DNA of 64,000 nucleotides from Lumbricus terrestris (GCA_949752735.1 OX457043.1:43446373-43510372), one strand, 5' to 3'. Positions 1 to 11,157 are shown, counted from the stretch's first letter. Translations and numbers: made by a program. Notes: generated by a model not told the origin, from the sequence alone.

Positions 1-1370
1 TTCTTTTCCTATTCCATGCAAATTCAAAGTGCATTACGTTGTAATGTATCCAATGCAATTAACCCTGGATTTAATATATTGCACAGTAAACACAATATTG
101 CATCTCTCCAGTCCATGATTAGTCTTCAGAGGATTGATTGACTTGATTTTCACGTTAAAAAAAGAAATGCAACGGCACAGTTCAAAAATTGTAAAAGTTT
201 TTCTTCAAAGTTAGTGGTTTCCTAAAATACTGCTAGTTTTAAGATTATAAAGCAGGCATCCGAAATCCAGACGCATTTACAAAATCAAATGCAATCTCCC
301 ACATACCCGGTACAATGGTACATGTATTGTGCCTTTGCCATCATAAGTTCAACTCCTCACTGTCCTCAGTAGTGTACAACACCATGCATACTCAACTACT
401 CATACAACAAAAACGCAAGTACATAGGTGTACCAATGATTTGCAAGCACCTATCACCGGCTTCAAAATAAGTCTAGCTGTTAAAATAAACTCTTAAGACT
501 TAGACCATTGACTTACAAACTGTTTACATGGGTTTCGACATTGGACAAAAATAGATAATCCAACTATACTACGTCCAAGGCAGCACATTTCAATAAATGG
601 CTCTGAAAGCCTATCATAAAAATGGTGATGGATTTCAAGCCTTAACTAGTAGAAACTGTTGTCATGTGGGTAGATCTAGCCAATAATTTAAGCCACTTTC
701 AAATTGCACACGATACCAGGTGTTAGTTGCTCTTGTACACGAGGATCAGGCATGCTTTGCAGTAGTGTTACTGAAGGAATTTTAAATAAATGCTTGAAAC
801 ATTTGCCTTCATTGTCTCAACTAATGCCCAGATAAATAAAAGCCAATAATGAACATGATTTAAACCAAGGCCAAGCAAAATGAAACATTTAGCCACCAAC
901 CCTTAGACCTGGTAGTCGTCCACGCAAATAAACAGCACCACATGTAACGTAGCCACACAACATATAGAAACATTTACACAAACGGAAAAGTAATCACACT
1001 TAACGCAACCAAGAATAAGCACACTCGCACAATCAGAAAGCAACCACTGTACAGTCTAGACTTATTTGAACCTAGCAGAGAATACTCAAATATCGTTGCA
1101 AATGACTTGAATATCAAATACTTTAACAACAAGCGGCATTGTTTTCCAGTCACTTATAACAGTAAACTCACTTTCGATGTTAAAGGATTCCAAAACATGG
1201 GCCGATAGATATTCTGTTCTAAAGGTGGTTTGACAAAAGAAATGGAAGAAGAAGCATTCACGTAAGAATGAACTTTTGGCAATTCGTAGACAAGTTTATC
1301 CTTTCCTAGACCAGTCTGGGGTGTGTATTGGAAAAGGAATTTAGAGATGATACTGTGGTTTGCCATACTT
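1..1370 (-). other. Probable 3' UTR of the coatomer gene and flank
   Basis: No second gene was found here. The first several hundred bases after the stop at 1371 are probably 3' UTR on the minus strand. No clear AATAAA on that strand was found before the window edge, so the transcript end is not placed. Confidence 0.35.
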
Positions 1371-1418
1371 CTACTTAAGCAGGGACCATTTGAGCTGTTC
1401 CTTGGCAGACTGCAAAAC
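1371..1418 (-). CDS. COPZ1: zeta-COP coding exon 7 (C-terminus and stop)
   Basis: It encodes VLQSAKEQLKWSLLK and a TAG stop, matching the conserved family C-terminus. The acceptor is TTTTCTTTGTAG, phase 0. Confidence 0.92.
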   Translation of the reverse strand, partial: VLQSAKEQLKWSLLK

Positions 1419-4400
1419 CTACAAAGAAAACCAGCAACGATCATAACAGTACCATGGAGTCAACCAAATTCTAACTTCGTTTCAAATTGGTTTATTGTAG
1501 CTTTAAAACACTTTGGGTTACTTCATGCTTACGCTTAAGCTGGTAAATGAATGTAACTAATTGTTTTTAAAGTACCACATGAGATAATGTTTGTTTGTAT
1601 GTGCACTTGTTATTGCACCCCTTCGCTCCCTATGCAGAGGCGCTCCTGACTACAGTGCGGACACTGCATCGGAGTTTCACGCCAAAGCACTGGGCAATTG
1701 CGAGTGAAGGACTTGCCCAAGGTCCCCTACGCGGTGACTTGAGGTGGATTCGAACCTGCAATCTCTCTCTCAAACCCAGCACTTCAGTGAGGGCACTGAT
1801 TTTTTAACCCAGGAGAAACACAGGCTCTTTCAGGATGCCTAATTGTTCCATTTCATACTCAATCCTGGCTATGCCCCTGTCTCAACAGATAAAATAGTTG
1901 TTATATAAATGAAATGTCAACAACACCTTCCAACAGAAGAAAGCACCATGGATGTTCAATTTTGTAAGCACACAGAAGCCCATGGTAAACCACTTTCCGG
2001 TTACCACATGCAAGACACAATCATAATGCAAGATGCAGAATTTGGATACCTAAACTGCCCTGTGGTCACTCTAAATACATCACTACTGATAAGACTGCTC
2101 TACTGACAAGGCCACCAAGAGCAACGTCACTGGTATACTCGATAAAACAGACAGATATCTACTTCAGCACTTAATTCATAAGGATCCCACAAGTACATTG
2201 AAGCACTTTGCGATATGAATCTGACAATTGCAAGTGGCATGGTGATCAAATAACTGTAATTCCACATAATCACAACGCAACATGATAAATGCTGTAGACC
2301 ATACTCAAAAACGTTAGCACATCATTTCAAGATAAGTGCATTGGCAGTGCCCTTACCCTTGGAGCGCCTCTGAGTAGAACTCTTGAAGAGGCGCTATATA
2401 AATTCTGTTAATAAATAACTGACCCTTACGTCTGATCACACATCAATTAAATGAGTCAATGTCAACAAAACGAACCTGCTAATTTACTTACAATCCAGGC
2501 TTTCTGTTAGGGAGTTACAAAGCACTAGAGCTATATAAATGTCTGAACAAATAATACACTCGCACGTGACAGCGGTGGACTGGAGAGGGATGATGAATGC
2601 GTGAGTATTACCGAAGCGACGGTCTGCTCTCCGAGTGGAATGTCGTCCTGCCTGATTGCCACTCGTTGTACAATGGTCAACGCATCCGATTCGCTAAAAA
2701 TCCTAGCCAATCAAACAACTAATTCATCAATATTGTTCAAATGCAAAATCAATCAATATTCATTCTTTCATTCGTTCAAGAATTTATATAGCGCTTCTTC
2801 AAGGGGACTACTCAGAAGCGCTCCCGACTCTAGCACGGCAAAAAAGGACAGTTTTGAGTTTAATGAAAAATGTTTCAGTAATAACTAGGGAATGTAATCC
2901 CGGGGCACTTGCTCAATCCCGGGATTCCGGGATTATAAATAAGTCAATCCCGGGATACCGGGATCCCGGGATTGGCTTATAATGGCAATTAAAAAAATTC
3001 CTAGACGTAGTATAGTAGTAGGCCAAATACAGTAAAGCTTTCTCTTTGCTTCAAGTACTTCAACCGCGATCAATTATGACTCACGGCAAGGGCTTTAGTC
3101 AGTGGTCCCTGGCAGCAGTGGGGTTTGTTTGAAACTTGATAGTGATAGGCCTACAACCAGTGGCTTCTATTCCCACTAAACAAACAAGTTAGACCCCTCC
3201 CCCCCGCCCTAGCCTGCTCTCTCGTGTCTCTCCTTTGACTTAGATTGCCGTGAGTTTAGCTCATTTCAGATTCCCCGGTCTTTAACTGGGCTTAAGTTGC
3301 GATCTCTCTGAATAGGGTAATTGACCTCTGCATACGACGACCCGGAATTAGGTCAGACGATACGAGGTGACCAATGCACCGACTGACCACAGCGCGAGGA
3401 ACACAAGGTAGCAGGCTAGCCAAGATTAACCAGTGAGTCATCTGATATTAAGGCAGCAACAGCCCGTTTGTATGCTGTCAAGTTCACGCGCAATTTTGGG
3501 GTGTGGGGTGTCATCAACACGCGTGAATCGGAGTTGGGCGCTGGGTGCCTAGTCGGCCAGCACTGCCGGCATCTGACATCTGTTTATGTTCGATCAGTCA
3601 ACTGAATGGTGTGTGGGTCATTGTTATGGAGGAGTCTATAGTCTGTATACATGAACCAAGCAAAGAATGGGAGGCAGGAAAGCCAAATCCCATGCCTGAT
3701 CACTGAGAAACGCCTACCTCCAGTCACCCCTCTGGGTTCTCTGCTGGTCGCCAGCTTACCTTCATTAGGGCGTGTGCTATCTGTCGTTTTGGCATCTATT
3801 GACCAAGGAATTGTTGCAAAATTGGTCAAGTGATTTAATAAAAAATCCGAATTTTCGGTAATCTCGAAAAACGGGATTCCATGTTTGTCAATCCCGGGAT
3901 TACGGGATTGTAAAATGTCCGGGATTCCCGGGATCCCGGTATTCGGGATCCCGGGATTACATTCCCTAGTAATAACCCCAGCAAGTAGACGTAGCTCCTG
4001 TGGGAGCCCATTCCAGACAACTGGGCCGATCACAGAAAATGCTCTATGCTGCATCGTTGCAGTTCGTGCAAAAGGGACCAATAGCAATCCCTTCATATCA
4101 ATCACTCAATCAGTCACCCCACTCTAAAAAAATATGACCCACATAATCTGTTCAAATCCGCTGAGTCTTCAATCAGTTATGGGGGAAAGGGTGACCTAGG
4201 CTACCTACTAGTCATTGAAATTTGTTTCATAACCACCCACTTCCTAAGGGCTGGCAACACGCCCCTGACAACTGACCAGTGACCACTCAAGCAAAACTGT
4301 CTATTCAAGGGAATTAGCCAATCAACAGCAATAGTGTGTACTGCAATTAATCAAGCGATCAACACTAAATGTATGATAAGTGACTGTTTGTCTCCTTGCC

Positions 4401-7400
4401 ATTATAAAAAAAAATTCATTCATTCATTTGGAAAATAAAATTATATAGCGCCCTTTCAATCAAACTATTCAGAGGCACATTCGACTCAAGCGTGCCCAAA
4501 AAGAAGTTTTAAGTTTAGTGAGGAAGGATTCTGGTACAGTCCCAGGTTGCAGGTGCAGCTCTAAAGGAATAGACTTCCAGATCAAAAGGCTAACCACCGG
4601 AGAGTCTTCATGGTTGCAGTATGAGCAGTGGAACTAAGAGGACTCCATTTTCACCAGAGCAATGGGAATGCAACATCCTTGGATACCAAGTGTGAGGCAG
4701 CTTAGCTCTTGGAGGTAAATTGGGGCGAGTCCCTGACAACATCGCCACAATGCATGCATGGTCAAACCAGAATGTGAATGTGCGGTTCCAATTGGAGATA
4801 CTGTTAGATATCTGATAACGCATTGGATAGCCTAACACGCTGGCACTGAGAACAAGAGGTAACGAGTTCGCACCATGTATAGGCCGGACATGCTTAGTAG
4901 GCTCTATTTGTGGGGCGCGGTGGTGTAGTGGGTATGTTCGTCGCCTTGCAGCCGAAAAGTTGCAGGTTCGAATCCACCTAAAATCGCCGCGTAGTGACCT
5001 TGGGCAAGTCCTTCACTCACAATTGCTCAGAGCTTGGGCGTGAAATTCCGATACAGTGTCCGCTCTGTAGTCGGGAGCGCCTCTGAGTAGGGAGATTGAA
5101 GGGGCGCTATAACAAGTGCACATACAGACATACAAACAAACATCCAAGTAATTGAAAGCAAGGAGAATAGTGAGCTTAATGTCATTTTTTGAAGGAAAGA
5201 AGTGAATTTAAGCTACGAAAAGCGTGAGTGGCAGTTGATTCCATTGCTGCGGCAGAAGCAGGAAGGAATGCGCATGAGCATACAGCTGGTCTGCATCTCA
5301 TCTTATAGACGAGTTCAAAAGGTGGTGCAAGTGGCAAATAGATCTTAAACATTTCCACAGTGGCAGGAGTTTACATTATTAAATGAGGGATAACTTCATC
5401 ATAATTTATCTCATACATGGTAATTACAATCACAAGAAATTAGGTAAATCTTAGGTTATTGTGCAGTCATAAGAAAGTAATCGAATCCAAGTTTATCATA
5501 CGAAACTGAGGTTTGTGTAAATCGAAAGAAACTTATTTAAAAATTCGAATAATCCGACAAACCCGTTGTCGCAGACTTCGTCGAGAATCAGAAAGACGGA
5601 ATCCAGGTTTTCTATCAACGTTCGTTTCTCCACATTTTTCCGCAAAAGATAATTGACGGAGTCAAAAAAACAACTCAGGACATTTAACAACATGATCTGA
5701 AATATTTACAAAACAACACAAAGATGTCATAACAAATCCATAAAAACAATAAATTTAATCAAACATGGGAAAATATCTGAAACAGACGTTCTGCACTTCT
5801 CCATCACCACTGACTAGTTTATCTTTGTAAGCATGAGAGACACTGAACAGAGTGGAATTCGCAGGTAATAATAAAGCAATAATAGTAATAATTAATTTCA
5901 TAAATCCAAACTTACAAGTATACAGTAAAAAGATATATAGTATTACAAAGATATCATAAATATAATATATATTCAGATATATAATATTCAAAGTTGTCTT
6001 AAAACTTTTCTTTTTCAATGAGTTCTTTGCACTGGGACTGCCTTGGATTAGGTCGTACTGTGAGAGGCGCTTTAAAAGCTCAATAGAATAGAATAGATGA
6101 TAGACAACCACCGCACATATTTCTTCTTCGAATAGATCTTCCCCCACCCTCCACTTCCACCCAGAAACTGCAGAGCTCTTGTCCTCAAACAATCAGATTC
6201 TGCATCAGTAATAACAACAATAATAACAACAATAATAATAATAACAATATTCTTCGTTTAATTTCCAACTGACACAAAGCAAAATGATTACATTTTATAG
6301 TATGACGATGATCACAAATTATTATATGGACCCCATACCATCCTACTATTCATTTTACTGGCGCCATATCTGCCAAATGGAAGGTCGAGCGGATCTTTGG
6401 GAGGGTAGCGCCGGGAATCAACTCCACATCCATTCGCTCCTCGTACCTCAGTGTTACCCATTACCCTAAACCCCAAATAAAACAAAGTCGCATGCATTGA
6501 AAACCTTCACACCTCGTTTTCGTCGGAGCTTCCAATAACGTAGAAGCAGAGGTCGACGCAGTTTTTGTAGATGCACGTCACACCCGATTGCATGATTATT
6601 TCGACTGCGATAGAAAATAAGACATTTCATCATAATTAAATTACACATTCATCATCATCATCGAAATCCTTGGGCTAAACGCCCGTAGGTGTCCGGCGCC
6701 ACTCTCTGTTTGAGTCTGTCTCGCGTCATGCTGCCCAGCTTCAACCGGTCCGGTCAGCAGGTCCATACCATTAACATCTTGAACCAGTTAGACCACCTTG
6801 TCTGATGAAGAGAATATTTGGAGAGAGGCACGAACGACAACCTGGGTCAATGCCCGTATGTGTCCCACGCTCTCTCCCCCCCGACTCTCTCCACTGGTAA
6901 ATTATACATTACAAGCACAATAAATTTGGAATAACCACTAACATCGAAATTAAGAAAAGTAGCGCAAAAAAATGGTAATACCATTGCACATACTAGAATG
7001 CACTGATGTACCACGTTCGTGTAAGTTATATAGTAAGTTGTATGTGCACATTTTCTTAGGCATGCCACATGATCAGTTTCTCTAAAAGTAATGCTTCAAA
7101 ATACGTAGCAATTGTATTGTATTGTATTGTATTGTATAAAAACATTTATAAAGCGCCTCTACTAGGGTGAACCGTTCAGAGGCGCTCCCAGTGCGCAAGG
7201 CCACGAGAGAAAAAATAGGTTTTAAGAAAAGAAAATGAGGAGGAGGGATTACCTGTCAGAAGTTGAGATCGAATAGAAGGAGAGAGCGTATTCCAAAGAG
7301 AGGGGCCAATTGATGTAAAGGAACGGGACTGAGCCATAGCCGTTCTAGTAGGAGGTACTAGAAGTTCAAATCTGTTTAAAGAGCGGAGTGGACGATGCGA

Positions 7401-9463
7401 GGAGATGCTTTAGAGACCAAAATGAGAATTTTGAACTTAATGCGCGCAATACAGGTATTAAATGAATGTATCTGTGTATGGAAGCGCATATGTGATGCCG
7501 GATCTAGAAACCCGTCACCTGTCACTTCCAAGATATTGCGCTAGAAGTTGAAACAAGCGAGGGATCAAGAATGTAGTTATATTCTACAATTCAAGAGATG
7601 GCTATGAATTCTATTCATTTCGTTTGCGTTATTTGATACAGAATATATTCCTTTATTGTCCAGAGAAAAAAATTACAGAATAATCCATTAATGGATTCTA
7701 AGGACTTTGATGACATGAACATTCTCAAACTTTTCATTCGATTTTTCACTCAAAATTATTGAAAGAACATTAAAACAAGGATAACTTTAGTCAGACAAAG
7801 AGATTTTAATTCAGTAAGAAGGATTTCAAAGCAGAGCCATTGTATCATATGACTGAATATGTCTGTAAAGAATTCCTTTGGCTATCTAAGTTCTATAAGA
7901 ACACAAAAACAATTGTTACAATATCTGCTATTGTATTATCTGTTATAATTGTTCTAGTTCTTTTAATTTCCAATGTGGATGGATGGGGCTCACCACTCGT
8001 TCGATTCGTCTTTCGAAACAAAGCGCTTTCAAAAGTCTTCTGCTGTTTCACCGTAGGAAATAACGTCTTGTCGTAATACTGAAAAAGTAAAAATATCATC
8101 ATTCATCATCGTCGTCATCATTATCCACTAATAAGCAAGTTCTAAATGTACATTGTACATGCATGAATAAACAAATAACTACTCAGTAAATTTCTGTTTA
8201 TTTATTTATTATTATTTATGTCTCGCATTTTCTATAGCGCCCTTCAAGCTCTCTCCTCAGAGGCGCTCCCGACCACAGTGCGGACACTGCAACAGAGTTT
8301 CACGCTGAAGCGCACAGGCAATAGCGAGTGAAGGACTTGCTCAAGGCCCATACACGACGGCTTGAGGTGGATTCAAACCTGGAACCCTCCGACTCCAAGG
8401 CACCGAACCCACCACTACACCATCGCACCCCACATTGCAATATTTATGTTCAACAGACTCATTAAATTGCTTTATAGAATACTTATTTTTTATCAATATT
8501 ACTTGAATTTACTTTTACTCTGCCATTCTTACACTTTGGCAGTGTCCGTCCAAAGCCTGGATAAGAGAGGAGGGCAACACTACTGATATTTGTTATCACA
8601 CCTGGTGCATTTTTCTACAAACACAAGGAAAACTTATTTAACTGAAATAATCAAGCAGTCACTTCACAACACGTTTACAGTTGATGCAATGTATTTTAAA
8701 ATGTAAAATAAAACTTATCGCAACCATTCTAGCAAATTGCACTGTAGGCCTACCTTTGCAATGAGTCTGTTCCCTTCTTTGTCGAGGATTAAGATCGCCT
8801 TAACAGTGTACATAGTAGGTTCCTACGAAACAAATCCGTCATTGTTTTTATTGAGATAAGCCATGCAAAAATAAACAAGCAACTACAGTCCTACATTCAC
8901 ACACAAATAATGAGACGTTTAAACGTCAAATTACATTGGAGATTTCAGAAGGACACCAGGAATAAGTAAACCTAGAAATTACATGTCTTGAAATCGCCAT
9001 GAATATTTTTGGAAGACAGTTGCCATAGGGTCCCTGCAGTAGCAACCGGATCGCTTCTTTCTCAGTCTCACTTCAATGTGTACGGCGTAATTGGCCAAAC
9101 ACATTCGTCGTATTGCACATATCAGGGTCCTATTTATTACTGCTAAAATAAGAACACTCTTTCAGTAAACTGAGCGTCTGCGATAAAAAAATTCGACCAG
9201 TAATGGAGGAGAGCTAGAGCTGTCAAATTATGGTATCTACTACTGCAAATTCTGCGATTTTAAAACTGCCCTCTTTATCCGAGGATGACCTGGAACTCTC
9301 CTGAATAACAACCCTAAGAGGCGCTATATAAATCATCATACTAAATGAATAAGTAACTACAGAAAAACGCATCCTGTGGCTTGCAGAAGCCAGTTACCCT
9401 TAGAATAAGAATTTAAGAAATACATACAAAGTCGAATATACTCACCGGTAAACGCTCAGACAT
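1371..9463 (-). CDS. COPZ1: Coatomer subunit zeta (zeta-COP), complete 7-exon gene
   Basis: Zeta-COP is the small longin-fold subunit of the COPI coat. It pairs with gamma-COP in the F-subcomplex on Golgi membranes and serves retrograde Golgi-to-ER traffic. Seven coding exons join in frame: 9446-9463, 8754-8822, 7994-8078, 6513-6604, 5563-5696, 2612-2702 and 1371-1418. They total 537 nt, giving 178 residues plus stop; vertebrate COPZ1 is 177. Recognisable stretches in order are YTVKAILILD, YYDKTLFPTVKQQKTFE, YVIGSSDENE, FFDSVNYLLRKNVEKRTLIEN, RVAIRQDDIPLGEQTV and LQSAKEQLKWSLLK. Each matches the family at the expected place. All introns are GT-AG and the phases close (0,0,1,0,2,0). No signal peptide or membrane segment is present, as expected for a peripheral coat protein. 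Introns of 0.6-2.9 kb hold SINEs, LINE pieces and a hAT element. The 3' UTR probably runs left of 1371. Confidence 0.93.
1591..1805 (-). mobile_element. tRNA-derived SINE copy (intron 6 of COPZ1)
   Basis: Read on the minus strand, it has a B box (GGTTCGAATCC), the family body (CCTTGGGCAAGTCCTTCACT) and a tail with AGCGCCTCTG and a GGGGTG..ATAACAAGTGCACAT end. The A-box end is degraded. It is the same family as the copy at 4911. Confidence 0.8.
2348..2420 (+). mobile_element. LINE/SINE 3'-tail fragment
   Basis: It contains GGAGCGCCTCTGAGTAG, then AGAGGCGCTATATAAAT, the conserved 3' hairpin and TATAAA-like end shared by the LINE and SINE here. The element body is not recognisable. Confidence 0.6.
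2612..2702 (-). CDS. COPZ1: zeta-COP coding exon 6
   Basis: After completing a Gly codon it reads IFSESDALTIVQRVAIRQDD and then IPLGEQTVAS. I chose the acceptor GGCTAG before GATTTTTAGCG rather than the next AG nine bases on. It keeps the three residues that vertebrates have before ESD. The donor is TCG|GTAATA. Confidence 0.88.
2757..4137 (-). mobile_element. CR1/L2-like LINE 3' end split by a hAT insertion
   Basis: The two halves, 2757-2885 and 3969-4137, rejoin across the inserted element. The right half encodes LLLVPFARTATMQHRAFSVI and then GPVVWNGLP, typical of the C-terminus of CR1/L2-like reverse-transcriptase ORFs. The left half holds the 3' hairpin (AGAAGCGCTCCCG / ATATAGCGCTTCT) and a (GAAT)n tail. 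It lies in COPZ1 intron 5 close to exon 6. Confidence 0.75.
2886..3968. mobile_element. Non-autonomous hAT-type element, TSD GTAATAAC
   Basis: The inverted ends are TAGGGAATGTAATCCCGGG. The 8-bp direct repeat GTAATAAC lies at 2878-2885 and 3969-3976. Both ends carry dense CCGGGAT/ATCCCGG repeats. No transposase frame is visible in the 1083 bp. It interrupts the LINE fragment and so is younger than it. Confidence 0.88.
4418..4640 (-). mobile_element. CR1/L2-like LINE 3' fragment
   Basis: On the minus strand it reads a degraded VWKSIPLEL...FLTKLK C-terminus. The hairpin region (ATATAGCGCCC / CAGAGGC) and a (GAAT)n tail follow. It is another copy of the family at 2757 and 27760. Confidence 0.55.
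4911..5148 (+). mobile_element. tRNA-derived SINE, nearly full length
   Basis: The tRNA-like head has an A box (GGTGTAGTGGG) and a B box (GGTTCGAATCC). The body contains GACCTTGGGCAAGTCCTTCA. The tail GGGAGCGCCTCTGAGTAG...GAAGGGGCGCTATAACAAGT copies the LINE 3' end. It ends in a short A-rich ACATACAAACAAACA stretch. This is the best reference copy of the family in the window. It lies in COPZ1 intron 5, opposite in strand to the gene. Confidence 0.88.
5155..5345 (-). mobile_element. LINE C-terminal relic
   Basis: On the minus strand one frame reads WNQLPLTLF and IHFFPSK, like the WN.LP...FK end of CR1/L2-like ORFs. It is heavily decayed. Confidence 0.35.
5563..5696 (-). CDS. COPZ1: zeta-COP coding exon 5
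   Basis: It encodes IMLLNVLSCFFDSVNYLL followed by RKNVEKRTLIEN and LILDEVCDN, the best-conserved block of the family. The acceptor is AAATATTTCAG. The donor GG|GTTTGT is weaker than the others but gives the right phase (2). Without splicing, the frame runs on to a stop at 5496. Confidence 0.92.
6050..6095 (+). mobile_element. LINE/SINE 3'-tail fragment with (ATAGA)n end
   Basis: It contains GTGAGAGGCGCTTTAAAAG followed by AATAGAATAGAATAGA. This is the shared tail with a pentanucleotide terminus unlike that of other copies. Confidence 0.5.
6209..6249. repeat. (AAT/AAC)n microsatellite
   Basis: This is an imperfect trinucleotide run in COPZ1 intron 4. Confidence 0.85.
6513..6604 (-). CDS. 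COPZ1: zeta-COP coding exon 4
   Basis: With the G left over from exon 3 it reads VEIIMQSGVTCIYKNCVDLC and then FYVIGSSDENE. The acceptor is TTTTCTATCGCAG and the donor GAG|GTGTGA. FYVIGSS..ENE is a hallmark of zeta-COP. Confidence 0.92.
6645..6890 (-). mobile_element. Possible RTE-type LINE 3' fragment with (GAT)n tail
   Basis: On the minus strand the sequence ends GGGCGTTTAGCCCAAGGATT, then TCGATGATGATGATGA. It reads SGAGHLRAFSPRIS before the tail. A related CACATACGGGC piece recurs at 6851. The tail style resembles RTE-group elements; the family assignment is inference. Confidence 0.35.
7104..7470 (-). mobile_element. CR1/L2-like LINE 3' end, internally deleted
   Basis: It is nearly identical to 13983-14370, starting from the (TATTG)n tail (TACAA on the element strand) and AGCGCCTCTACTAGGGTGAA. 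About 60 bp present at 14270-14332 are missing here. It lies in COPZ1 intron 3. Confidence 0.88.
7994..8078 (-). CDS. COPZ1: zeta-COP coding exon 3
   Basis: It encodes YYDKTLFPTVKQQKTFESAL and continues to KTNRTS. The acceptor TTTTACTTTTTCAG is excellent and the donor is G|GTGAGC, phase 1. It carries one more residue than vertebrate COPZ1 between YYD and PTVK. Confidence 0.93.
8218..8434 (-). mobile_element. tRNA-derived SINE copy (COPZ1 intron 2)
   Basis: On the minus strand it has TGGTGTAGTGGTGGG (A box), GGTTTGAATCC (B box, one change) and the shared tail with AGCGCCTCTGAGGAG and GAAGGGCGCTATAGAA. Confidence 0.85.
8754..8822 (-). CDS. COPZ1: zeta-COP coding exon 2
   Basis: It encodes EPTMYTVKAILILDKEGNRL plus IAK, the first strands of the longin fold. 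The acceptor reads TTTCGTAG and the donor is AAAG|GTAGGC. The exon is 69 nt, phase 0 at both ends. Confidence 0.92.
9297..9345 (+). mobile_element. LINE/SINE tail fragment
   Basis: It holds AGAGGCGCTATATAAATCAT only; the rest is lost. Confidence 0.4.
9446..9463 (-). CDS. COPZ1: zeta-COP coding exon 1 (start codon)
   Basis: This exon reads MSERLP and is followed by the strong donor GTGAGT. It joins in phase 0 to GAACCTACTATG of exon 2. The short divergent N-terminus before the conserved YTVKAIL strand is usual for the family. Confidence 0.8.
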
Positions 9464-10100
9464 TCTTGCAAAAATAACTTGAGAAAGAAATTCAATGGTT
9501 GCTTAATAAAACAATTCTAGAATTTAATAGAACATAAATCCACAACGCAACATTGCATTAAAACTAAACCGGAAATGACCTATATTCTCGTGCCATCGAC
9601 AAAATGTAAAGCCCAAATTCCGATGTCTTTTATTTCTCGTTACGTAGGCAAAAAATTTATTGATACAAGCTGACAATCAGGCCGCTCAGTAAGACAATAC
9701 ATGACAATAGCGAAGGTAACTTCTCTGTTAATAGGGAGGGACCATGGTCAGAGACTCCTACATCCATGCGCTATCCAGTGCTTGGAACTAGGCCTAGTTT
9801 ATATTGAAGGGATAATGAAATCGCAACCTCTCAGCCAATACAATCAGAGATCCTATTTTCTGATGCGTCGCGGACGATCCATTTTACCCTATCCGGGTAA
9901 ACATCGTGATTATTTTTAACTGAGTCGAATCGTATTGACAGAGTTTTAGTCAACCTATCCTTCCTTTACCGGGCAGATTTATCTTAAAATCAGTCAGAAA
10001 TGCTAGTAAGTTTTAAGGAGTCTGTAGAACACTGACGATCCTGACGAGCTATATAACCCAAGGTAACAGACGCATCTCCAACGGAAGACTGTTTCCATCA
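9464..10100. other. Upstream flank of the coatomer gene
   Basis: The promoter and 5' UTR of COPZ1 should lie here, but no TATA box or other decisive element was recognised. No other coding exon is supported. Confidence 0.3.
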
Positions 10101-10105
10101 GCGCG

Positions 10106-10644
10106 CGGGCGGAGACTTGCGGGGGACGAACGATACGAGTGGCCGAAGGAAGGACGCCGACGATATTTTCAATCTTTTCCCCACCAAAATCTCTGATGAT
10201 CTTTTTTAGTCATCTCTCCGGGAAAAAATATAATTTTTTCCGTCAAAAGTTGATGACTCTTTTTAGTCGCCTGACCGAAATCTCCATGGAAAAATACGTC
10301 TTTTTTAGCCATTCTAACGTTATAACTTCACCAATTTTTTCCTTCATGAAGTGTATGCCTACTCGATCCCGCCTACATATCCTAGCACTTAACGCAATTG
10401 GGGGGTCAAATGCATGGACGGTCCCCCCACCACATGCATTGAGGGGGACCGTCCCTCTGACCATAGGTGCAATCACGTCCTACAAGTTTGGGGGGACCAT
10501 AATGAATCACGTCTTAAAAGTTGGGGGGGGACCATAATAATAAAGTTAGGGGACCACTCAAAAGTTGGGGGGACGCGTCCCGTGGATCCCATAGGGTGGT
10601 TGCGCCTATGCCTCTGCCCCCTCTGCCCCTAAGTCTCCGCCCAT
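10106..10644. mobile_element. Degenerate TIR element of the CCGAAAA / TTTTTAGTC family
   Basis: Short inverted ends GGGCGGAGACTT (left) and AAGTCTCCGCCC (right) bracket repeated blocks. These blocks (CTTTTTTAGTCAT, CCGAAAT, AAAAGTTGATGAC) are shared with 23209-23500 and 38316-38612. No clean target duplication was found. Confidence 0.45.
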
Positions 10645-10659
10645 GACTATTCTATATAG

Positions 10660-10900
10660 ATGGACCAGGCCTACAACTGAGAAAGCACGACTCTGACAGA
10701 GGCTGATGATTCAACACGCGGGACCATAAGCTTCCCGCTATAGATGCAGAGCGAAGGGCTCAGCGAGCCAGGACAACAGATATTGGACAGCAGAGTTCAA
10801 ATAGATAAGTCACAGCCAAGGAGACAACGCCAAACCAATGAAGCAATTCTGTATTCGATGCGCTGTGAGATAGGGAGCCAGCGCAGAGTATCACGCATGT
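10660..10900 (-). mobile_element. CR1/L2-like LINE fragment
   Basis: ACTGAGAAAGCACGAC..., CGCGGGACCATAAGCTTCCC and GCCAAGGAGACAACGCC align by eye with 27936-28110. It is the antisense of an AFSVVGP...RELLVPR-type C-terminal frame. Confidence 0.65.
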
Positions 10901-11157
10901 TTACACAGCGTAGCTGGGTTACGAACGAATTATTTTAATCTCGAACTGGGAACAGATTAAATAACTGACGTAGAAAACGTTCGTGGAAACTAGTAAAAAA
11001 TCGTGAGAAAGTATAGCAAGTTAATTCAATTTTTAACTAAACGTACGTATAGGAGCGTTTGGCAAAGACAGATGGCGCATTTGTATAATGGCAAACCTCT
11101 AAATCTGCTTGGAGTCTCCTAAACATGTTTAGCAAAGCCATCCATCAATCAACGATT

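Noticed and set aside
1154..1444. A 96-codon minus-strand frame with ATG, basic mitochondrial-like N-terminus and a GTGAGT at its end
   Set aside because: It overlaps the last zeta-COP exon (VLQSAKEQLKWSLLK, stop) in another frame; the apparent presequence is a shadow and the rest is probably 3' UTR.
3584..4105. A 173-codon minus-strand gene
   Set aside because: It is a chimera of a LINE C-terminus and the hAT element inserted into it.
4911..4990. A tRNA gene
   Set aside because: A and B boxes are present but no acceptor stem closes and the sequence continues into the SINE body; several copies share this structure.
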